From NCBI RefSeq assembly GCF_000747525.1, contig NZ_CP009278.1, positions 3,658,001 through 3,722,000 on the forward strand: a stretch of 64,000 nucleotides of DNA, read 5' to 3'. This DNA is from Sphingobacterium sp. ML3W. Lineage in GTDB: Bacteria > Bacteroidota > Bacteroidia > Sphingobacteriales > Sphingobacteriaceae. Shown piece by piece: positions 7,686-16,114 of this stretch. Both the position numbers and the translations under genes were made by a program. Every line of letters starts with the position of its first letter. Position 1 is the first letter of the stretch. The notes beneath the pieces were generated by a model. It had not been told where the DNA came from. It searched no databases and saw nothing but the letters and a program-made list of their open reading frames with translations.

Positions 7686-8639
7686 ATGAAAAGAATAGGT
7701 AACATATACGACCAATTATGCAGCATAGACAACCTTATCCTTGCGGATAGCATCGCAAGGAAAGGAAAGTCTAAGCAGACCGGTATTATTGAGTTTAACA
7801 AAAATTTCGACCAGAATATCGCTGATATCTATCGTGAGTTAGTAACCAATACTTACAAGACTTCCCCATATAAGCACCGTACCATTTATGAACGGAAAGA
7901 AAGGGAAATTTCAATCCTTCCATATCGCGACCGTGTCGTGCAACATGCTATCATGAATATCCTTGAACCAATGTTTGTGTCAGTTTTTACACGTGACACA
8001 TATAGCTGTATCAAAGGCCGAGGCGTTCATTTGGCCAGTAAGGTATTACAGAAGTATATGACAGATGTCGAGGGTACGATGTATTGTCTTAAGGTTGATA
8101 TCAGGAAGTTTTATCCAAACGTAGATAATGGGATCCTAAAATCCATGTTACGTAAAAAGATCAAGGATAAAGAAATGCTCCAGCTATTGGATGGTATTAT
8201 CGATAGCGCCCCTGGTCTTCCAATCGGCAATTATTTAAGCCAGTATTTATCCAACTTTTATCTGTCCTATTTCGATCACTGGATCAAGGAAGTATGTAAG
8301 GTAAGCTACTTTCTACGCTATGCTGATGATATTGTTATACTGCACCACGATAAGAACTATCTGCACCGATTGTTTGAAAGGATACAAACATATCTTTATG
8401 AAAACCTAAAACTATCATTGAAACCCAACCGCGGTCCATTTCCAACAAGTCTAGGCATTGACTTTGGAGGATATGTACACTACCATACACATGTATTAAT
8501 GCGAAAATCCATCAAGCAGGCTTTTGCACGCGCAATAAAGGCTAAAAGACCAAAAGAAAGTATTTCTAGTTATATGGGCTGGGCAAAGCACTGCAATTCC
8601 AAACATTTAATCAAAAAACTCATACATGAAAAACTTTAG
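7686..8639 (+). CDS. DGR reverse transcriptase
   Basis: Copies the template repeat RNA into adenine-mutagenised cDNA. The ATG at 7686 (M-K-R-I-G-N-I-Y) gives 317 residues and the usual DGR-RT beginning. A TTG at 7638 would add 16 residues from the structured spacer and is less likely. Visible motifs are D-I-R-K-F-Y-P (first catalytic Asp), the DGR-diagnostic I-G-N-Y-L-S-Q around residues 180-186, and Y-A-D-D at 212-215. The length fits the family and no fused domain is present. The next gene overlaps by 14 bases. Confidence 0.95.
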   Translation: MKRIGNIYDQLCSIDNLILADSIARKGKSKQTGIIEFNKNFDQNIADIYRELVTNTYKTSPYKHRTIYERKEREISILPYRDRVVQHAIMNILEPMFVSVFTRDTYSCIKGRGVHLASKVLQKYMTDVEGTMYCLKVDIRKFYPNVDNGILKSMLRKKIKDKEMLQLLDGIIDSAPGLPIGNYLSQYLSNFYLSYFDHWIKEVCKVSYFLRYADDIVILHHDKNYLHRLFERIQTYLYENLKLSLKPNRGPFPTSLGIDFGGYVHYHTHVLMRKSIKQAFARAIKAKRPKESISSYMGWAKHCNSKHLIKKLIHEKL

Positions 8640-8928
8640 TGATTTGAATATTCAGATCGAGCACTTTACCGGAAAGAAAATAGAGATTGAAGAGGTTGTC
8701 AACCATACCATTGAAGTATTGGACTTTAAAATCGAACCATCCAAGTATCAGGATAAAGGAAACGGCAATAGACTGGTTCTACAGATCAAACATGAAGATA
8801 AGGACAGGGTGATCTTTACAGGATCTGTTATCCTCCAGCAGCAATGCATAAAGGTAAAGGAAATGAATGGTTTTCCATTCAAAGCAAAGATCGAAGCGAT
8901 CAAACCACGTGGTTACAAGTTCATATAA
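8626..8928 (+). CDS. Hypothetical protein overlapping the DGR-RT (100 aa)
   Basis: Starts inside the RT gene (ATGAAAAAC at 8626) and is probably co-translated with it. Beta-rich with many Lys and Ile residues. The pattern V-L-D-F-K-I-E-P-S-K and V-I-F-T-G-S-V-I-L might suit a small OB-like nucleic-acid-binding fold, but this is speculation. It is not similar to known Avd helical bundles. Its position makes it the best candidate for a DGR accessory protein, though it could simply be an early phage gene. Confidence 0.5.
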   Translation: MKNFSDLNIQIEHFTGKKIEIEEVVNHTIEVLDFKIEPSKYQDKGNGNRLVLQIKHEDKDRVIFTGSVILQQQCIKVKEMNGFPFKAKIEAIKPRGYKFI

Positions 8929-8955
8929 TTTTTAACAAAATAAAACAACACAACT

Positions 8956-10017
8956 ATGTTATTTTTCCAAGATAGTAAAATAGAAAATCTATCCGTACAT
9001 CACGTCGGAAATAAATTAAGAGAGGAATTTTATATCCTACACGATCCCTTTTTTCAAAAATTAGCTCAAGATGAGGATTTAACTCATTGCTTATTAAAGT
9101 TCTTTTGTCAAGGTTTCATGAAGATAAATGATGTGTATCGTTTATTTCACCCAAATGGAGACCTAGAACTTAACGAAGTATATTATTACATTTCACAGTT
9201 TTTTAAAGGAATGTTAAGTATGCATGGGCTATCTATTGAGTTGACGAAGTTTTTATATGAGATTAGTTGTCATCCTAAAATTAAAAGTTCTGATTTTTAT
9301 GTGGTGCAATTTAAAGATATACAGTTTGAAGGTGAATTGTTTGACGCTATTGGATTGTTCAAATCTTACAGTAAAAACACCTTCTTACAGGTTAATTCCG
9401 ATGCGGCAGGAATAGATTTTAAAATCACGCAGAATGCAATCAATATGGATAGCATCGATGAAGGTACCTTAATATTAAAAAGTGAGAAAGATCTTGGTTA
9501 TAAGGTCTTATTTGTTGATGGTAAAAACACAGTAGAATCCCAGATTTGGAAAGATGATTTTCTTAAGGTAAAGGTTAGAAATGATAATTATCAGCAAACA
9601 TCAAATGTCATCAAACTTGCAAAACAATTCATAGTCGAAAAGATGGATGATATGTTTGAATTGGAAAAGGCTGATAAAATAGACATGATCAACAAGACTT
9701 CCCAGTATTTCAAAGAACACGAAAAGTTTGATCAGGAAGAGTTTATGGAGGTTGTTTTTGGAGATAATGCAACAGCAATAGCTTTATATAGTGACTATAA
9801 GGATACATTTAGTGAAGAATATAATGTGCCCATGGATAGTTCATTTGATATCTCTGAAAAGGCTGTTAAGAAAATACAGCCCTCATTAAAATCAGTAATC
9901 AAGCTTGATAAGAATGCTCATATCTATTTGCATGGCAAACGTGAAATCCTTGAAAAAGGATTTGATGAAGAAAAGGGAATGAATTTTTATAAAGTGTTCT
10001 TCGAAAATGAATCTTAA
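8956..10017 (+). CDS. NdpA-like nucleoid-associated protein
   Basis: A 353-residue protein resembling the 37-kDa nucleoid-associated (NdpA/YejK) family as found in Bacteroidota. Supporting segments are E-L-F-D-A-I-G-L-F-K-S-Y-S-K-N near residue 130, the Asp/Glu-rich central part, and Y-F-K-E-H-E-K-F-D in the C-terminal half. Such proteins bind DNA. In a transposable phage it could organise phage DNA or displace host nucleoid proteins. It is separated from the RT cluster by a 27-base AT-rich gap. Confidence 0.7.
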   Translation: MLFFQDSKIENLSVHHVGNKLREEFYILHDPFFQKLAQDEDLTHCLLKFFCQGFMKINDVYRLFHPNGDLELNEVYYYISQFFKGMLSMHGLSIELTKFLYEISCHPKIKSSDFYVVQFKDIQFEGELFDAIGLFKSYSKNTFLQVNSDAAGIDFKITQNAINMDSIDEGTLILKSEKDLGYKVLFVDGKNTVESQIWKDDFLKVKVRNDNYQQTSNVIKLAKQFIVEKMDDMFELEKADKIDMINKTSQYFKEHEKFDQEEFMEVVFGDNATAIALYSDYKDTFSEEYNVPMDSSFDISEKAVKKIQPSLKSVIKLDKNAHIYLHGKREILEKGFDEEKGMNFYKVFFENES

Positions 10018-10019
10018 TA

Positions 10020-10415
10020 ATGCCTAGAGATTACCGACGTTTTTACGCCATGTGCAAGGCGCTTGGTAAAACAAAGGAAGAGGCAGTATTCGAATTCACA
10101 AATGGACGTACAACGAGTAGCGGAGCATTGTCCGATAAAGAGTTTAATGAATTGTTCAATATGCTGGCTAATCATCAGCAGGTTCCCAGTATGTGGGGAC
10201 CTGCTCCTGGAGATACACAGAGGAAAAAAATGATCGGTCTGGCCAGAAGTATGAACTGGGGCGAGACTACTGATCAGGTACTGATCAAGCTCGATGATTT
10301 CTGTCTGAAGCAAAAGAAAAAAAGGATGAATGCATTGTCTGTTTATGAACTTGGATTGATATTAACGATACTGGAAAAAATTTATAGTCAATATTTAGGA
10401 GGGATAAAACGATGA
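10020..10415 (+). CDS. Gp16/DUF1018-type phage regulator
   Basis: 131 residues with the Gp16-family layout: a short basic N-terminus (R-D-Y-R-R-F-Y-A-M), then the core R-K-K-M-I-G-L-A-R-S-M-N-W, with a following helix. In Mu-like phages this family sits between early and late regions and is thought to act as a regulator. The start is 2 bases after the NdpA-like stop and the stop overlaps the next gene. Confidence 0.75.
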   Translation: MPRDYRRFYAMCKALGKTKEEAVFEFTNGRTTSSGALSDKEFNELFNMLANHQQVPSMWGPAPGDTQRKKMIGLARSMNWGETTDQVLIKLDDFCLKQKKKRMNALSVYELGLILTILEKIYSQYLGGIKR

Positions 10416-11005
10416 AACAAGTGTATAAGTTAACTTCAGGCAAACTTGATGGATCTATTGTACTGATCTATATTAAAGGTCTTTTAAAGACAATTGAAAT
10501 AGATGTTAAAAGCTCTTTAAATGAACCTCAATTTAGAGGGCTAATGTCGAGTGTTGCGTACCAAGAGGATCAGGTTGTCTCCTGTAGCCAGGCGATCGGA
10601 CTTGATTGTGAAAAGATAATAGAATTGGCCACTAATAAGAAGGTCGCTATGTTCTGCGTCCATTATGAAAAACACAATAATATTAAGTATAAGGCATCAC
10701 GTCAAGACGGTGGAAAGATTGCCAGCATTAAAATTACTGATGAGATCCTGAACCACTACTTCCAGTCTGAGAACTTCATTTTTAAAGGCAAACATAGTAT
10801 TTCAAATCTTGTAAGGTACTATAATGAGCTTTTGCTTGAGATATCGAAAAAAGGAACAGTAGGATTTCCAAACAGCTGGAATAAATCCTATGCTGATAAG
10901 TTAACACCTGGTGATCTATCTGAGTATTGGAAGCACCTGAGAGGTCTTGGATTATCACCTAAACGGGATCGAGTGGGAAATACAATTGATTGGGTTAAAA
11001 ATTAA
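10412..11005 (+). CDS. Conserved phage protein, unknown (197 aa)
   Basis: Starts within the last codons of the Gp16-like gene. The N-terminal part is beta-rich and the C-terminal part ends R-D-R-V-G-N-T-I-D-W-V-K, preceded by a helical Y-W-K-H-L-R-G-L-G. No transmembrane segment or signal. Occurs directly after the regulator, so it belongs to the end of the early/middle operon. Function unknown. Confidence 0.55.
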   Translation: MKQVYKLTSGKLDGSIVLIYIKGLLKTIEIDVKSSLNEPQFRGLMSSVAYQEDQVVSCSQAIGLDCEKIIELATNKKVAMFCVHYEKHNNIKYKASRQDGGKIASIKITDEILNHYFQSENFIFKGKHSISNLVRYYNELLLEISKKGTVGFPNSWNKSYADKLTPGDLSEYWKHLRGLGLSPKRDRVGNTIDWVKN

Positions 11006-11045
11006 AGTATATTTGAAAATATTATTAATCTATAACAGAAGAAAA

Positions 11046-11750
11046 ATGAAAAGACTTTCAGTTTTAATTTTAGCTTTATTGCTATTTGGAGCGTGTTCCA
11101 GTAAATTGGATAAAAAATTTGATGTAAAATCTGCTAAAGAAGATATTGAAGATATTAAGAAGAAATATTCTGACCAATATACACAAGAAGATTTTGACCA
11201 AATCGGAAAAGAGCTATTTGGAAAAGCTATTACAGCTGCATTCGCTGGTGAAAAATTCGAAGATGGTAAAGGAATAAAAATAGATAAGACATATCGTGAA
11301 ATCCTTGATTCAGCAAAAGCCAAAAGGTTAGTTTATGAAGATAAATTAAAAGCTTTTAAAGTTGACTCAACTAAATTCACAAATTTGATTAGTATTAATG
11401 TAGATTCTGCCAGATATTTAAAAAAGTCTGATTACTATGAGGAGTATTATTTAGTTTGGATAACAGGAAAAAATAATTCAGGAAAGGAAGTTGCTGCATT
11501 TGAGGGTGAAATTAAATTTGCTGATGCACTTGACAAGGTTTTACTTGATGCTAATTTAAAAAGTTTGGAAACATTGAAGCCAAATGAAATATACAAACAA
11601 GATGGTGCTTATGATTTGAATTTGTTTAATACAGAAAACGATATTTTAAAAAGTGTGCCATTTAGTAAATTGAAAACAAAATGGAATTTGAAAAATATAG
11701 TTTATGCGGATGGCACTAAACTTCAAGCTCCTGAAGAACCGATAAAATAA
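11046..11750 (+). CDS. Lipoprotein, possible lysogenic-conversion gene
   Basis: The ATG at 11046 gives M-K-R-L-S-V-L-I and a lipobox L-F-G-A-C with Cys at about residue 17. This is preferred over an upstream start at 10947 inside the previous gene. The 234-residue product is Lys/Asp-rich and mostly helical, with no recognised domain. It is followed by a strong terminator. An exported lipoprotein at the end of the early operon could alter the host surface, but this is inferred from position only. Confidence 0.65.
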   Translation: MKRLSVLILALLLFGACSSKLDKKFDVKSAKEDIEDIKKKYSDQYTQEDFDQIGKELFGKAITAAFAGEKFEDGKGIKIDKTYREILDSAKAKRLVYEDKLKAFKVDSTKFTNLISINVDSARYLKKSDYYEEYYLVWITGKNNSGKEVAAFEGEIKFADALDKVLLDANLKSLETLKPNEIYKQDGAYDLNLFNTENDILKSVPFSKLKTKWNLKNIVYADGTKLQAPEEPIK

Positions 11751-11753
11751 GAT

Positions 11754-11780
11754 AAGCCCTGATCATTCAGGGCTTTTTTT
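11754..11780 (+). terminator. Intrinsic terminator after early operon
   Basis: Stem AAGCCCTGA/TCAGGGCTT with a 4-base loop followed by a T run (ending 11780). It lies directly after the lipoprotein stop codon. Confidence 0.9.
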
Positions 11781-11783
11781 GTT

Positions 11784-11804
11784 ATACGATATTTCGTATA
11801 TTTG
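11784..11804 (+). promoter_or_regulatory. Promoter with overlapping palindromic operator
   Basis: The inverted repeat ATACGA-TATT-TCGTAT (11784-11799) overlaps a Bacteroidota-type -7 box TATATTTG (11797-11804). It lies 30 bases upstream of the small DNA-binding protein start at 11835. This suggests transcription of that gene controlled by a dimeric repressor or by itself. Confidence 0.6.
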
Positions 11805-11834
11805 TTATTCTTAATTATAGATTTCATTTATACT

Positions 11835-12050
11835 ATGGCTAGACCTGAGACAATCAGACTTCATTCAGATATCCGTAAAGAATTCGAAAGAATGAGTGCA
11901 ATAAAAGAGCACGGGGTAACAAAGTTTAGTCCTGCATACATTCTCAAAGATATTGCTGTAAGATTTTACAAATCTCCAAAAACCATTGAAAATATTGTTT
12001 TTGGAAGGACTTCAATCGTAGACAATTATCAAGCTGTTCTTTTTGCTTAA
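11835..12050 (+). CDS. Small HTH DNA-binding protein (71 aa)
   Basis: The ATG at 11835 starts M-A-R-P-E-T-I-R-L. The C-terminal half has a helix-turn-helix look (I-L-K-D-I-A-V-R-F-Y-K-S-P-K-T-I-E-N-I-V), similar to the C-terminal DNA-binding part of Mor-type activators. It stands alone between the early terminator and the convergent late genes, with its own promoter and palindrome. That fits an autoregulated switch for late transcription. It overlaps the end of the minus-strand gene by 4 bases. Confidence 0.6.
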   Translation: MARPETIRLHSDIRKEFERMSAIKEHGVTKFSPAYILKDIAVRFYKSPKTIENIVFGRTSIVDNYQAVLFA

Positions 12051-12553
12051 GGAATATCAAATTTTTGTACCTCAAGATCCTTAAAACCACCTTCACCAAA
12101 TTCTTTCATGGCAGAATAGTCAACCAGTTCACAGTTGTACACAATATTCCAAAGGTTCCCAGCACCACCGGTATCAATTGGACTATAAGAAACCCTCCTC
12201 ATTGACGAATAGCTTTGACCGCTCGACCCATGTAATAATTGATTAACATGATCCATCATGTCCAGGAATGCAAGCGCATCACTTTGATTATAGGCTCCTC
12301 TAAAAGTATCCAAAAATGTTTCGTAATATATAAAGACATCCACCTGCATGGTCACTTTTTGTATTTTATTTCCCTGGTCCTGCATCGAGTTACTTCGAAA
12401 TGCTAAAAAAATAGCTGGAGCTGGAAATGGGTGCTCTTCTTCCATATGATATACCTGAGAGTTCCAAAGGTCTACCCAGCGTAGATCTGGAATGTTTAAT
12501 GTTAGCTTATCTGCTAATTCTTTATATAGTTCAACAAAATTTTGCATATTCAA
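12047..12553 (-). CDS. Phage head-tail/tail-completion type protein
   Basis: 168 residues. Either ATG (12553 or 12547) is possible. An alpha/beta sequence with W-V-D-L-W-N-S-Q and a conserved-looking P-A-I-F-L-A-F near residue 45. Last gene of the leftward packaging and portal operon, after the Mu G-like gene. By position it may be a tail-terminator or completion protein. The family is not recognised with certainty. Confidence 0.5.
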   Translation of the reverse strand: MNMQNFVELYKELADKLTLNIPDLRWVDLWNSQVYHMEEEHPFPAPAIFLAFRSNSMQDQGNKIQKVTMQVDVFIYYETFLDTFRGAYNQSDALAFLDMMDHVNQLLHGSSGQSYSSMRRVSYSPIDTGGAGNLWNIVYNCELVDYSAMKEFGEGGFKDLEVQKFDIP

Positions 12554-13042
12554 TTAGTGTTTAAAACGTTTTTCAACTTCATTTAAAAACCAGTTATCTA
12601 GACCTTCCATCATCAATTTTGATTCCCCAATAAATTTTCTTTGTGGAAACTTAATGTCTAATTTTCGACTATGTGGTTTCACCTGATATCTTTTACCACC
12701 TTTAGTACGATGATGTGCTCTTACGTATTGTATGACTCGCATACGCTCACCATTGTTATGGAGTGCTGCATATGGTACATGTGATCCAAATTCCATACTG
12801 TTTTCGAATTCTTCACTGATAAGTGATTTACGTAAAAATGATGTATCAACTAAAATTGCTCTTCCCGGACTTTTGTCTGGAGACTTACGAGGTTGCCATG
12901 ATTCAAAACCTGCATCCGTAAAACCCTGATTTTGGAAACTGTCATCAAACCATTGAAGACAATATACCTTTGCGAATAACCGAACATCTTTTTTAAGACT
13001 ATCAGCGATTTCTTCAAAATTTGGAATGTTTGGATTACTCAT
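12554..13042 (-). CDS. Mu gpG-like virion morphogenesis protein
   Basis: 162 residues. Features of the phage virion-morphogenesis (tail S / Mu G) family are L-V-D-T-S-F-L-R-K-S-L, V-P-Y-A-A-L-H-N-N-G and a C-terminal F-P-Q-R-K-F-I-G-E-S. It lies directly downstream of the Mu F-like gene, as in Mu. Needed for head assembly or head-tail joining in related phages. Confidence 0.8.
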   Translation of the reverse strand: MSNPNIPNFEEIADSLKKDVRLFAKVYCLQWFDDSFQNQGFTDAGFESWQPRKSPDKSPGRAILVDTSFLRKSLISEEFENSMEFGSHVPYAALHNNGERMRVIQYVRAHHRTKGGKRYQVKPHSRKLDIKFPQRKFIGESKLMMEGLDNWFLNEVEKRFKH

Positions 13043-13130
13043 ATTTTATGTATATTTGTAATGAGGCTAAACACGCGGCTTATCCCAAGTGTATACCCCT
13101 CTTAAAAGCAGTTCTTCAGGACTGCTTTTT
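13029..13130 (+). ncRNA. Candidate plus-strand small RNA antisense to the late operon gap
   Basis: In the 73-bp gap between two minus-strand genes the plus strand has TTTG (13029-13032), an 18-bp spacer and TATATTTG (13051-13058), a near-consensus Bacteroidota promoter. A transcript from about 13064 would carry nested complementary pairs (GAGG with CCTC; TAAACAC with GTGTATA). It would end at a hairpin AAGCAGT/ACTGCTT with a T run (13103-13128). The hairpin can also terminate transcription in the other orientation and overlaps the stop codon of the F-like gene. Predicted only. Confidence 0.4.
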
Positions 13131-14372
13131 GCGTTTATGGATCCTTACTTCGTTGCCATCCGATGAAACAATAATAACCTCCTTAATAAATTCGTGAACA
13201 TCTTTATTTAAAATGCGTTCAATTGCATTATAGGCATTTTCGACCGTATCTTTATTCACAGAAAGATCAATGACAACAATTTCACATTCCTGTTTATTGG
13301 CCTTGCTCAATGATTTACTATAATTTTTTGATTCGGGTGTTTTTCGATCAGCCATTACATCATTTATTAAGTATTCAGGATTTTTATATCCTTTAACAAG
13401 GTGCCCGTCAAGATGAGGTCTTATATATAGGTGTGCATTAAGTTCATCGACCAAAATTTCTCCGATCCTAATATTGTCAATCAGGTCTTTCGGATCTGCA
13501 AAAATGTTAACTTCCAATTTTTTTGATTTTTCATTTTTATAAGCTGTTTCATACGGTGCATTCAATTTTGACAGCTCCATGTTCCGGATTACATTATGAT
13601 CGCCTGCTACAAGTTTGAAAAATGTTCCTTTTGTTGTGAAGATCTCTCCGTCCAATGCAACATTACCTTTGAAATTAACTTTAGGCATTGCCTTCTCTTC
13701 ATGTGTAGTCATACTTTCTGCTGTAGGCACCACATCACATCGACATCGCCAATCTAAAGGTGGATAGTATTTAGCCCAAAATGAATCGTCAATCGGTTTG
13801 ATAACACCATCCAGTTTAGCATGGTCATCACGTACATTACTATCTCCAACTGTCCTAAATTTCAAATTTGGGAAAAGGTCTTTTGTTTCCTGTATTTTGT
13901 CCCACTTCTGAGCCATCTGTGCCGCTGTTCGAGCTGTTTGATACTCAGACTGAAGATAGTTTTTATTGAATTGATGCCCGGTCTTTTTAGCCAATTGGGA
14001 AAATTCATTGAACGGTCTTATTTTCCCCTGGATATCGTATAACAAATGGTTGATAGCCTCAAGCTGTGCATAAGTTTTTGCTGAAGAAAATGTATAAATG
14101 TTTTTCTTCAGCTCCAGTGGCAGTTTTCCTTTACCATCAGCAGGAAAAGTCCCCCATTTTTTACCATAGCCTTTGGCCGCTCCGGCGTTGAGTTCATTGT
14201 ATGTCTCACTGATCATAGATTGATTTAGATCCGAAGGTTTTATTTTACCTTCATGAAGTTGCTTTGCAACCTGGTCTATGAGTCTGTCAAACTTTGAAAG
14301 ATCAAGAGCTGTGATATCAATATGATCATCACAGCTACAGGATTGATAAAGCGCAGTAATTTGAGATAGCAA
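13116..14372 (-). CDS. Mu gpF-like minor head protein with C-terminal nuclease-like domain
   Basis: 418 residues. The centre matches the Mu F/SPP1 gp7 family, with D-S-N-V-R-D-D-H-A-K-L-D-G and P-P-L-D-W-R-C-R-C-D. These proteins bind the portal and help head assembly. After about residue 300 a second part follows (L-N-A-H-L-Y-I-R-P-H, K-N-P-E-Y-L-I-N-D, S-K-A-N-K-Q, I-V-V-I-D-L) that resembles the C-terminal tRNase domain of CdiA-type toxins. Fusions of nuclease domains to this head protein are known in phages. The nuclease assignment is from pattern only. Confidence 0.8.
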   Translation of the reverse strand: MLSQITALYQSCSCDDHIDITALDLSKFDRLIDQVAKQLHEGKIKPSDLNQSMISETYNELNAGAAKGYGKKWGTFPADGKGKLPLELKKNIYTFSSAKTYAQLEAINHLLYDIQGKIRPFNEFSQLAKKTGHQFNKNYLQSEYQTARTAAQMAQKWDKIQETKDLFPNLKFRTVGDSNVRDDHAKLDGVIKPIDDSFWAKYYPPLDWRCRCDVVPTAESMTTHEEKAMPKVNFKGNVALDGEIFTTKGTFFKLVAGDHNVIRNMELSKLNAPYETAYKNEKSKKLEVNIFADPKDLIDNIRIGEILVDELNAHLYIRPHLDGHLVKGYKNPEYLINDVMADRKTPESKNYSKSLSKANKQECEIVVIDLSVNKDTVENAYNAIERILNKDVHEFIKEVIIVSSDGNEVRIHKRKKQS

Positions 14373-14377
14373 CGCAG

Positions 14378-15694
14378 TTACTTCTTTTTTACGCTTTTTT
14401 TTTTAGTATCCTCGGTTTCTTCAGGATTTGCTTTTTCTTTTTGAGACTGTATGGATTCAGTCATCAGTTGTTTGATTCCGGTCACTGGAATACCCGTCAT
14501 TTTTGCAACCCACTCTATATCGATATCGTAAAGTGAACCGAGATTGACAATAGCATCGATAAGCTCTTTGACTGAAAGTACTTCTGTATTATCCCACTTA
14601 AAATAATGATCTTTTAATCCAGCATATACTGGGCTTAAATTGACAAGTCTGGGTTTAATCTCAGCATTGAAGAAATATTCAAAAAATAATTTATCACTGT
14701 TGAATCTATCTTTAGCTAACTTATACTGAATTTCGACACTTCCTACAAAACCTTTCTCATCCGTCAATCCAGTACCCCCAAGGACTCTTTTACTGATCAA
14801 TTCATCACCTCTTTTTTGTAAAGACTCGTGAGGCGCAATACTATTACCTCCCATTGTCGGAACTTCAATCTTTTCATTACCTCGGGTAATCATGAAGTTG
14901 TTCCGCTTAAATTTCATGGCCGCACTGAAAAGTTGTCTTAATCGTCCCTCATCTTCCCGATCAGTATTGATAAATAACGGAGGAACTCCATATTTGTCTA
15001 TTAAATCCAACCAGGCACCCATTCCTAATTTTTTAGCCAATACAATTGGAGCCATCCATGTAAACATACCAAGATCCATATCTTTACCGATCTGCACATA
15101 AAATCCTTTATAAGGTTGTTCTTGATAGTTAAACCCCGTGGTATCTCCTGATCTCTTGATGATAATTCCTTTTTTTGTATTAAAATATGGTTGCTGGATT
15201 TCAGCAATTGTTTTTAATTCTCCAATGTAATCGCCATCTGTATGTATTTCATACATTTCGAGCATTTTTCGTCCTCTAAATTTTGACATTAAAGCAAGCT
15301 CAATGAGGTCATAAAACCATGGCCTTTCTAATAGCCAATTCAGTTCTGTATTTTCTTCGTCATTATCATTGACGAGTTTAAATGGATGACTTTTTGTATG
15401 TAAAATTCGACTTTCGACCACACTGGCTAAATGATCATCTAGCCACATGTTATCATGCAGTTGAAAAAGTAATGACCAGTCGGGATTGTCAGGATCGGTA
15501 GCGGCCATTACTGCCAGTTTCCAGTCTTCAACGGTTTTAGCGCTCATCATTACAGCCTGTCCCTCTACGACGGATGAAAGAGGACCGCTTGAAGGTTGTT
15601 TAATGGCAGCCTGAATACGGTCTTCTATCTGGGTATCGATGCGCTCGGCAAAAATCTGGTCAAAAGGTGCGAATATAAAATCAAATAATCCCAT
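14378..15694 (-). CDS. Portal protein, DUF935 (Mu gp29-like)
   Basis: 438 residues forming the portal vertex through which DNA is packaged. Typical DUF935 features are M-W-L-D-D-H-L-A-S-V-V-E-S-R near residue 83, G-K-D-M-D-L-G-M-F and D-K-Y-G-V-P-P-L-F-I. The C-terminus is a Lys-rich run. It overlaps the DUF1320 gene by one base and lies between terminase and F-like genes, the Mu order. Confidence 0.88.
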   Translation of the reverse strand: MGLFDFIFAPFDQIFAERIDTQIEDRIQAAIKQPSSGPLSSVVEGQAVMMSAKTVEDWKLAVMAATDPDNPDWSLLFQLHDNMWLDDHLASVVESRILHTKSHPFKLVNDNDEENTELNWLLERPWFYDLIELALMSKFRGRKMLEMYEIHTDGDYIGELKTIAEIQQPYFNTKKGIIIKRSGDTTGFNYQEQPYKGFYVQIGKDMDLGMFTWMAPIVLAKKLGMGAWLDLIDKYGVPPLFINTDREDEGRLRQLFSAAMKFKRNNFMITRGNEKIEVPTMGGNSIAPHESLQKRGDELISKRVLGGTGLTDEKGFVGSVEIQYKLAKDRFNSDKLFFEYFFNAEIKPRLVNLSPVYAGLKDHYFKWDNTEVLSVKELIDAIVNLGSLYDIDIEWVAKMTGIPVTGIKQLMTESIQSQKEKANPEETEDTKKKSVKKK

Positions 15695-16113
15695 TATATA
15701 TAAAAATTAGGGTTAGACAAATTGCCAAATAAACTATCGCTTAATGCCTGCCCCGACTCATCAGTGATCATGGGTAGGTCAGCTAAAACGGTACGGCCTG
15801 AATTAATTTTCTCTAATTGCTCGATGGCAAAATCATAACCGGTTTTGATATCGGACGAAACTTTGCGTGCGGCATTTCTTCCAAACACTTTTTCAAGTAC
15901 TATCTGGCAGATAATATCAACTAACAATTCATTGCGTACAGGAGGATCTCCAAAAATAAGATCCACTTTATAGCGTCCGGATAGATAGGTCTTAGCTAAT
16001 CCAATTGCTCTTTTCTCGGCCTTTTCAAGTGTGCCTTCAATATCATCACTGCTTTCTTTGATAAAGCGATCGTAACTATCTGTAGTCAGATCATCTCTGC
16101 TGATATAAATCAT
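15694..16113 (-). CDS. DUF1320 head-tail connector (Mu gp36-like)
   Basis: 139 residues with the family's N-terminus (M-I-Y-I-S-R-D-D-L), a helical core (A-I-G-L-A-K-T-Y-L-S-G-R-Y) and P-P-V-R-N-E-L-L-V-D-I. DUF1320 proteins are structural connectors in Mu-like phages. In Mu the gene lies further downstream. Here it lies between terminase and portal. Confidence 0.8.
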   Translation of the reverse strand: MIYISRDDLTTDSYDRFIKESSDDIEGTLEKAEKRAIGLAKTYLSGRYKVDLIFGDPPVRNELLVDIICQIVLEKVFGRNAARKVSSDIKTGYDFAIEQLEKINSGRTVLADLPMITDESGQALSDSLFGNLSNPNFYI

Positions 16114-16114
16114 A

